A stretch of DNA of 28,472 nt from Collinsella sp. (GTDB lineage Bacteria > Actinomycetota > Coriobacteriia > Coriobacteriales > Coriobacteriaceae): the NCBI GenBank assembly GCA_014871605.1, contig WGSQ01000006.1:1-28472 (forward strand), written 5' to 3'. The position numbers and the translations under genes are program-made. Positions 24,007-28,472 of the stretch are shown here, piece after piece (positions within the stretch are counted from its first letter, which is position 1; the number at the start of each line of letters is the position of its first letter). A model generated the notes under the pieces. It did not search any database. It saw only the letters and a list, made by a program, of their open reading frames with translations, and was not told where the DNA came from.

Positions 24007-25527
24007 GTGGCCCAAGAGACGTTTAGCGATCGCCTGCGACAGACTATGTCCGATCGCGACGTTCGCCAGTCGGACGTAATCCGCGCATCGGAGATGCTCG
24101 GCAAAAAACTCGGCAAGAGTCAGATGAGCCAATATGTGAGCGGCAAGACGATTCCGCGGCGCGATGTGGCAGAGCTGCTCGCCCGTATTTTGGAGGTCGA
24201 TGTTACCTGGCTGCTCGCCGGTGACGCCGACCAAGGCGAGGAATCATCTTCCCGCAACGATTCCAAGCCCGAACCCCATCCCTCAGCTCAAATTGCAAGG
24301 AGCGCCACCATGCGTACTTTTTCTAAATCCACCAAGCTCGATAACGTCCTGTATGACGTGCGCGGTCCCGTCGTCGACGAGGCCGCCCGTATGGAGGACG
24401 AGGGCGAGCGCATCCTCAAGCTCAATATCGGCAACCCGGCGCCCTTCGGTTTCCGCACGCCCGATGAGGTCATCAAGGACATGCGCCAGCAGCTGCCCGA
24501 CTGCGAAGGCTATTCCAACTCGCGTGGCCTGTTCTCCGCGCGCAAGGCGATCATGCAGTATTCGCAGATCAAGGGCCTGCCCAACGTTCAGATGGAGCAT
24601 ATCTACACGGGCAACGGCGTGTCCGAGCTCATTCAGCTTTCGATGAACGCGCTGCTCGACAATGGCGACGAGATTCTGATCCCCAGCCCCGACTATCCGC
24701 TCTGGACGGCGTGCGCAACCCTTGCCGGCGGTCATCCTGTGCACTATCTGTGCGATGAGCAGGCGGATTGGTATCCCGACCTGGAGGATATGGAGTCCAA
24801 GATCACGAGCGCGACCAAAGCCCTCGTCATCATCAACCCCAACAACCCCACGGGCTCGGTCTACCCGCGCGAGGTGCTCGAGGGCATCGTCGAGGTTGCA
24901 CGCAGGCATCAGCTGATGATCTTTGCCGATGAGATCTACGACCGCCTGTGCATGGACGGTTACGAGCACGTCTCGATTGCCTCGCTCGCTCCTGATCTGC
25001 CCTGCGTCACCTTTAGCGGCCTTTCCAAGTCGCACATGATCGCGGGCTATCGTATTGGCTGGATGGTGCTTTCGGGCAACCAGCGCTGCATGAGCGACTT
25101 CATCATGGGCATTAACATGCTCTCCAACATGCGCCTGTGCTCCAACGTGCCGGCTCAGTCGATCGTTCAGACGGCACTCGGTGGTCATCAGTCCGTTAAC
25201 GACTACATCCGTCCCGGCGGCCGCGTCTACGAGCAGCGCAACTTTGTGTATGAGGCGCTCAACAAGATTGACGGCATCTCGGTGGTTAAGCCGCGCGCGG
25301 CGTTCTACATCTTCCCCAAGATGGATGTGAAGAAGTTCAACATCACCGATGACGAGCAGTTCGCCCTTGACCTGCTGCACGAGAAGAAGATTCTGATCAC
25401 GCGCGGCGGCGGCTTCAACTGGGCTGAGCCCGACCACTTCCGTATCGTGTACCTGCCACGCATGGAAGTACTCAAAGAGTCCCTCGAAGACCTCGCCGAC
25501 TTCTTTGACCATTACCGCCAGAGCTAG
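24007..25527 (+). CDS. alaA: XRE DNA-binding domain fused to AlaA-type aminotransferase (GTG start)
   Basis: The 506-residue protein joins two parts. Residues 1-72 are an XRE-type helix-turn-helix (FSDRLRQTMSDR, QSDVIRASEML, SQMSQYVSGKTIP, then a WLL-containing last helix). A polar linker (73-101) follows. Residues 102-506 form a class I/II PLP aminotransferase of 405 residues, the same length as E. coli AlaA as I recall it, with DVRGPV, LKLNIGNPAPFGF, SPDYPLWT, NPNNPTG, ADEIYD and SGLSKSHMIAGYR, where Lys341 would bind PLP. AlaA makes alanine from pyruvate with glutamate. AAGGAGG is 5 nt before GTG 24007. MocR regulators pair an aminotransferase with a GntR domain; this is an XRE counterpart. 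Palindromes over its promoter suggest autoregulation. Confidence 0.9.
   Translation: MAQETFSDRLRQTMSDRDVRQSDVIRASEMLGKKLGKSQMSQYVSGKTIPRRDVAELLARILEVDVTWLLAGDADQGEESSSRNDSKPEPHPSAQIARSATMRTFSKSTKLDNVLYDVRGPVVDEAARMEDEGERILKLNIGNPAPFGFRTPDEVIKDMRQQLPDCEGYSNSRGLFSARKAIMQYSQIKGLPNVQMEHIYTGNGVSELIQLSMNALLDNGDEILIPSPDYPLWTACATLAGGHPVHYLCDEQADWYPDLEDMESKITSATKALVIINPNNPTGSVYPREVLEGIVEVARRHQLMIFADEIYDRLCMDGYEHVSIASLAPDLPCVTFSGLSKSHMIAGYRIGWMVLSGNQRCMSDFIMGINMLSNMRLCSNVPAQSIVQTALGGHQSVNDYIRPGGRVYEQRNFVYEALNKIDGISVVKPRAAFYIFPKMDVKKFNITDDEQFALDLLHEKKILITRGGGFNWAEPDHFRIVYLPRMEVLKESLEDLADFFDHYRQS
24297..24312 (+). promoter_or_regulatory. Possible internal translation start for stand-alone AlaA
   Basis: AAGGAG stands 7 nt before ATG 24310, exactly where the aminotransferase homology begins (residue 102 of the fusion). 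The gene may yield both the fusion and a free enzyme. Confidence 0.55.
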
Positions 25528-25551
25528 TGGGATAGAAGTTCCGCACTATGA

Positions 25552-25587
25552 AAAGCTCCCTGCAGTTGTTTTGCTGCAGGGAGCTTT
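25552..25587. terminator. Bidirectional terminator
   Basis: AAAGCTCCCTGCAG (25552-25565) and CTGCAGGGAGCTTT (25574-25587) form a perfect 14-bp stem with T-rich tails on both strands. It serves the aminotransferase gene on the plus strand and the deformylase-like gene on the minus strand. Confidence 0.92.
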
Positions 25588-25602
25588 CTTGAATCGGCGG
25601 AA

Positions 25603-26013
25603 CTAAATAACGATTCCGCAACAGTGGTCGATTTCGTGTTGGATGATCTCGGCGGTGTAGCCCGAGAAGTTTTTGATGCGGTGAACGAAGTTCTCGTCCA
25701 AATACTCCACCTTAATGCGGCGATAGCGGGTACAGGGACGCTCGCCGATCAGCGAGAGACATTCTTCGCTCATCTGATAGGCATTGACCTGCTCAAGAAT
25801 TTGAGGGTTGTACATCAGGAGTGTCCTGTTGCCGTCCTTTACGCAGATGATGCGTTTGCGCACGCCGATCATGTTGGCGGCGAGGCCCACGCACTCGCGC
25901 TCATGCTCGTGGAGTGTATCCAGGAGATCCTGCCCGGTCGCGGCATCGTCGGGTCCCGCGTCTTCGGAAGGCAGACGCAAAAAGAACTCGGATTTCATGA
26001 TGGGCTTGATCAT
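25603..26013 (-). CDS. Second peptide deformylase-like protein, Gln of motif I replaced by Met
   Basis: The 136-residue protein has the deformylase motifs VGLAANMIG (42-50), EECLS (83-87) and QHEIDH (125-130). The zinc ligands Cys85, His126 and His130 and the catalytic Glu127 are present, but Met48 takes the place of the Gln of GxGxAAxQ that stabilises the transition state. I recall similar LAANMIG proteins in Firmicutes annotated as deformylases, so this may be a defined subfamily with altered activity. GAGGAG stands 6 nt before ATG 26013; the 72-residue upstream extension lies in the divergent leader and has no ribosome site. It is divergent from the MFS exporter and shares a bidirectional terminator with the aminotransferase gene. 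Confidence 0.87.
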   Translation of the reverse strand: MIKPIMKSEFFLRLPSEDAGPDDAATGQDLLDTLHEHERECVGLAANMIGVRKRIICVKDGNRTLLMYNPQILEQVNAYQMSEECLSLIGERPCTRYRRIKVEYLDENFVHRIKNFSGYTAEIIQHEIDHCCGIVI

Positions 26014-26085
26014 GGCGGGCTCCTCATGTCTTATGCTTTCGTGGACTTTTAATAATAGCGCGGAAGGAAAGCTGTGCGTCCGCGT

Positions 26086-26210
26086 TACAATCTTTCGACG
26101 TTGGACCATGTTGTCAGATTCGTCGTGTACGGCGTCTGGCGTAAGTCTAGGGCTCATTTTTCGCCCTGGACTGTTCCTCTGGGGCGATGCGACTGTCGTT
26201 TCAAGAGGAA
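26086..26210 (+). promoter_or_regulatory. Promoter and structured leader of the MFS exporter gene
   Basis: TACAAT (26086-26091) is a possible -10 box, giving a leader of about 120 nt. AGTCTAGGGC (26144-26153) pairs with GCCCTGGACT (26163-26172). TTCCTCT (26174-26180) is exactly complementary to AGAGGAA (26204-26210), which overlaps the ribosome binding site, so the leader can hide that site. The -35 box is not clear. Confidence 0.45.
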
Positions 26211-26218
26211 GGAAATGC

Positions 26219-27634
26219 ATGGGGAGCAAATCTCAGCAACAAGTTCAAGCAGCGCCATCGGCCACTTCGGCGTTTCTCGTCGTAATGTATATCGCGGCCT
26301 TTGTTGCAGCCTTTAACGAGAACATCATTAACGTGGCGTTGCACGACATTATGGCGGCCTTTTCGGTGGGTGCCACCACGGCGCAGTGGCTTGTTTCGGG
26401 CTACATGATCGTGACGTCGATCTTTACGGCCATCATGGCCTTTCTTTCCGGTCGTTTCTCGACGCGCAAGCTGCTGTTTTTCGCATGCGGATGCACGGTC
26501 GCCGGAGAAGTCCTGTGCCTGGTCGCCCCGTCGTTTACTGTTTTGCTGCCAAGTCGTATTTTGCAGGCTGCGGGATCGGGCATCTTGTTTCCACTCATGA
26601 TGAATGTTGTGCTATCTTGCGCTCCGCGCGAGAAGCTCGGTCTGTATCTGAGCCTGGGCGGTGCCTGCATTACGCTAGGGCCGGCGTTTGGGCCCGTGAT
26701 TAGTGGTCTTATGTGCACGTTGTTTGGCTGGAGAGCGGTGTTCGTGGTCCCACTGGTGGGCGGCATCGTGGTCGCTGTGGCGGCAGCAAAGCTCGTTCGG
26801 AATGTCGGAGAGTGTTCGAACGCCACGCTCGATATTCCGTCGGTTGTTTTGCTCGCCGCCGGCATTACGGCGTTCGTGTATTCCGTAGGCGAGTTCTCGA
26901 CCAATGTGATGGCCGGTATCGTGACGCTTTTCGCCGCTGTTGTGGTGCTCGGCCTGTTTGCGGTTCGTCAGCTCAAGCTCGAGCATCCGGTGCTTAACGT
27001 GCGTCCCATGGCGAGCGTTCGTTTTTGGCCTGCATGCCTGCTTGTGGTGGTGTCGATGATGACGACGTTCTCGATGAGCGTTTTGTTGCCGCTCTATTTT
27101 GAGGGCGCATACGGCATGACCGCACTTGTCGCGGGTTTGCTCATTTTGCCGGCGATCGCCTGCAACGCCGTGACCTCGATTGTGGGCGGACGCGTGATGG
27201 ATGCCCGTGGTGCGTGGCCGCTGCTGCCGGTCGGCTTTGCCCTGATCGCTGTGGGGCAGACTGCCATCTCGATGACGGCGGCAAGCATGAACATCGGCGT
27301 CGTCGTGGCGCTGACCGTTGTGGTGTATGCCGGAGTCGGTTTGGTGCTGAGCCCCTCACAGACGGCCGGCCTGGAGACGCTGCCCGCCGCCGAGCATCCT
27401 CACGGAACGGCATTGCTCAACACGTGGAACATGATTGCCGCGTCGTTTGGTCCATCGCTGTTTATCGGTGTACTTTCGAGCTCCGCGGCGGCAGCCGGCG
27501 CCGTTGGCGTGGCGACGGACGTTGCCCAGGCGATTGGATTTGCGGCTGCCGTGCGGGTGGCTGCTGTGATTGCCGTGGTCGGGTTCGCGCTGTCGCTGGT
27601 GTATGCTCGTCGCGAGTCGCACATGTCGCATTAA
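26219..27634 (+). CDS. MFS drug/metabolite exporter, DHA2-like
   Basis: The 471-residue membrane protein has the order of hydrophobic helices expected of major facilitator exporters. NVALHDIMAAF and AQWLVSGYMI (56-64 onward) resemble the first helices of EmrB/DHA2 proteins. GRFSTRKLLFF is a motif A variant between helices 2 and 3. LGPAFGPVISG (GPAFGP at 154-159) is the antiporter motif C of helix 5. It should export drugs or metabolites in exchange for protons. ATG 26219 follows GGAAGGAA; in-frame upstream codons run through the leader but show no ribosome site. It is divergent from the second deformylase-like gene. Substrate unknown. Confidence 0.9.
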   Translation: MGSKSQQQVQAAPSATSAFLVVMYIAAFVAAFNENIINVALHDIMAAFSVGATTAQWLVSGYMIVTSIFTAIMAFLSGRFSTRKLLFFACGCTVAGEVLCLVAPSFTVLLPSRILQAAGSGILFPLMMNVVLSCAPREKLGLYLSLGGACITLGPAFGPVISGLMCTLFGWRAVFVVPLVGGIVVAVAAAKLVRNVGECSNATLDIPSVVLLAAGITAFVYSVGEFSTNVMAGIVTLFAAVVVLGLFAVRQLKLEHPVLNVRPMASVRFWPACLLVVVSMMTTFSMSVLLPLYFEGAYGMTALVAGLLILPAIACNAVTSIVGGRVMDARGAWPLLPVGFALIAVGQTAISMTAASMNIGVVVALTVVVYAGVGLVLSPSQTAGLETLPAAEHPHGTALLNTWNMIAASFGPSLFIGVLSSSAAAAGAVGVATDVAQAIGFAAAVRVAAVIAVVGFALSLVYARRESHMSH

Positions 27635-27694
27635 TGTGTGCACATAGATTCTGCAGCTAGATTGGATGGCGACACCATAAACTAATGGACGTTT

Positions 27695-27772
27695 TGCCGA
27701 GAGGCATGAATGTATAAAGCGCAAAGAGTGCGCGACGGGCCCCGCGAATGGGGCGATGATGCCCGAGAGGGC
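27695..27772 (+). promoter_or_regulatory. Four-hairpin leader upstream of the MarR-like gene
   Basis: Four short perfect stems follow one another: TGCC-GAGA-GGCA (27695-27706), GCGC-N7-GCGC (27719-27733), GCCCC-N6-GGGGC (27739-27754) and GCCC-GAGA-GGGC (27761-27772). The first and last are closed by the same GAGA tetraloop, and the last ends just before AAGGAG. TATAAA at about 27713-27718 could be a -10 box, in which case only the last three stems are transcribed from it. Confidence 0.45.
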
Positions 27773-27786
27773 CAAGAAGGAGTCTC

Positions 27787-28206
27787 ATGTCTGAGAACGA
27801 AGAGATCATGAACGAGACCGAGAACGAGACCATGGCTGCCGAGGTTGAGGCAGTCGAGACCGTGGAGACCGAAGCTGCTGAGGTTGAGGCTGCTGACGAG
27901 GTTTCCGCCGAGGAGGAGGCCGAGGTTGTCGAGACCGCCGCTGATTACGATGACGAAGAGCTGATGGACAAGATGCAGAAGGCCGCTCGCCTGCTGCGTA
28001 GCCGTCGCTTTGCTATTTCCAAGGAGGAGGAGGCCAAGGCCGAGCGCATGGCGAACATCGAGCGCGCCATTAAGCTCCTTGACCTCAAGCCCAAGATGGA
28101 GCAGAAGGAAATGTCCGACCTGCTGGGCATGCGCCTTCGTGAGCTCGATGGTCTGATGGCCGAGGCCGAGGCAGCCGATCTGGTCGGCCGCATCGACTAC
28201 GCCTAG
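27787..28206 (+). CDS. MarR-like winged-helix protein with acidic N-terminus, ended by an amber codon
   Basis: The visible product has 139 residues. Residues 1-56 are very acidic (repeats of EVE, ETE and EAAEVE). Residues 57-139 look like the first part of a MarR-type winged helix: a helical LMDKMQKAARLLRSRR, a polar helix, then MEQKEMSDLLGMRLRELDGLMAEAEAADLVGRIDYA, matching the helix-turn-helix up to the start of the wing. It stops at TAG 28204-28206, where the rest of the wing and dimer helices are expected, and the same frame continues with exactly that kind of sequence. AAGGAG lies 4 nt before ATG 27787. The truncated protein would lack its dimerisation part, so this is either a nonsense mutation, a sequence error or a read-through gene. 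Function unknown. Confidence 0.75.
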   Translation: MSENEEIMNETENETMAAEVEAVETVETEAAEVEAADEVSAEEEAEVVETAADYDDEELMDKMQKAARLLRSRRFAISKEEEAKAERMANIERAIKLLDLKPKMEQKEMSDLLGMRLRELDGLMAEAEAADLVGRIDYA

Positions 28207-28472
28207 GCCGATATGCGCATGATCGTGGTATTCGCTGCAGAGGATGGCGCTGAGGGCCTGGTCGAGCTTGCCAACAAGAAGGAGAAGCTCCTGCCCGAGC
28301 TTTCTTACGAGGAGGCCACCGAGCTGATGGCCGCTCTCGATAAGGTCATCGCTCCGCTCGTCGCCATGGGCCTGGACGAGGACCGCGGTCCTCGCGGCGG
28401 CCGTGACGAGCGCGGTGGCCGTGGCGGCGACCGTGGCGGTCGCGGCGGCTTTGGCGATCGCGGTGGCCGTGG
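28207..28472 (+). pseudogene. In-frame continuation after the amber codon: MarR wing, C-terminal helices and RGG tail (cut by the window)
   Basis: The frame of the preceding gene stays open from the TAG to the window end, 88 codons. It reads MRMIVVFAAEDGAEGLVELA (wing strand and following turn), then LLPELSYEEATELMAALDKVIAPL, like the last helices of MarR proteins, then a tail of RGG, GGR and GDR repeats. Codon use is that of a real gene. ATG 28213 and ATG 28219 could restart translation, but no ribosome binding site precedes them. RGG repeats usually bind RNA or nucleic acid. I mark it pseudogene-like because of the stop; it could equally be a working second half reached by read-through or coupling. 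Confidence 0.6.

Noticed and set aside
24283..25512. Minus-strand frame of 409 codons opposite the aminotransferase
   Set aside because: Shadow of a well-supported gene caused by high third-position GC; no ribosome site or recognisable domain.
25808..26218. N-terminal extension of the MFS exporter by 137 codons
   Set aside because: It runs through the antisense of the deformylase-like gene and the leader; the hydrophobic protein begins soon after ATG 26219, which has a ribosome site.
1..28472. CRISPR array, tRNA or rRNA genes, insertion sequences
   Set aside because: No regular spaced repeats, no cloverleaf or rRNA-like stretches, and no transposase were seen on either strand. The beta-helix rungs repeat at protein level only.

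Overview
The window looks like chromosomal DNA of a high-GC gut actinobacterium of class Coriobacteriia, most likely Collinsella or a close relative. This is an inference from codon use, strong AGGAGG-type ribosome binding sites, frequent GTG starts, a bile salt hydrolase, surface proteins ending in LAATG sorting signals, and the familiar look of the proteins. No rRNA, tRNA, insertion sequence, phage gene or CRISPR array was seen.

Layout. 1-3407 (minus): a GGDEF diguanylate cyclase cut by the window edge, then a 905-residue GGDEF-PAS-GGDEF-GGDEF-EAL protein. 3730-4599 (plus): patatin-like phospholipase. 4701-6734 (minus): TPP riboswitch plus terminator controlling thiM, a thiamine-binding-fold protein and thiE, i.e. 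thiazole salvage. 6833-9937 (plus): HAD phosphatase, a LysR regulator and a short cobalamin-independent methionine synthase. 10060-11394 (plus): UraA-type uracil permease. 11456-12118 (minus): esterase. 12221-16362: an almost exact tandem duplication of about 2.06 kb, each copy carrying leader, LAATG-anchored beta-helix surface protein and terminator. 16394-17707 (minus): AzgA-type purine permease. 17901-19417 (plus): deformylase-like protein and bile salt hydrolase. 19499-22867 (minus): Kup potassium transporter and an EamA exporter, the latter divergent from a LysR gene (22986-23843). 24007-25527 (plus): an XRE DNA-binding domain fused to a complete AlaA-type aminotransferase. 25603-26013 (minus): a second deformylase-like protein. 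26219-27634 (plus): MFS exporter. 27787-28472 (plus): a MarR-like gene split by an in-frame amber codon and followed by an RGG-rich tail that runs off the window.

The genes are mostly one- to three-gene units with their own terminators. Themes are nucleobase uptake (two different permeases), thiamine and methionine metabolism, c-di-GMP turnover, surface display and host interaction.

The observations most worth following are the XRE-AlaA fusion with AATTGAAC palindromes over its own promoter, the amber codon inside the MarR wing, the two deformylase-like proteins that have each lost a different catalytic residue, and the recent duplication that copied a neighbour's terminator. Several structured leaders (6748-6807, 21748-21955, 26144-26210, 27695-27772) match no family I can name.
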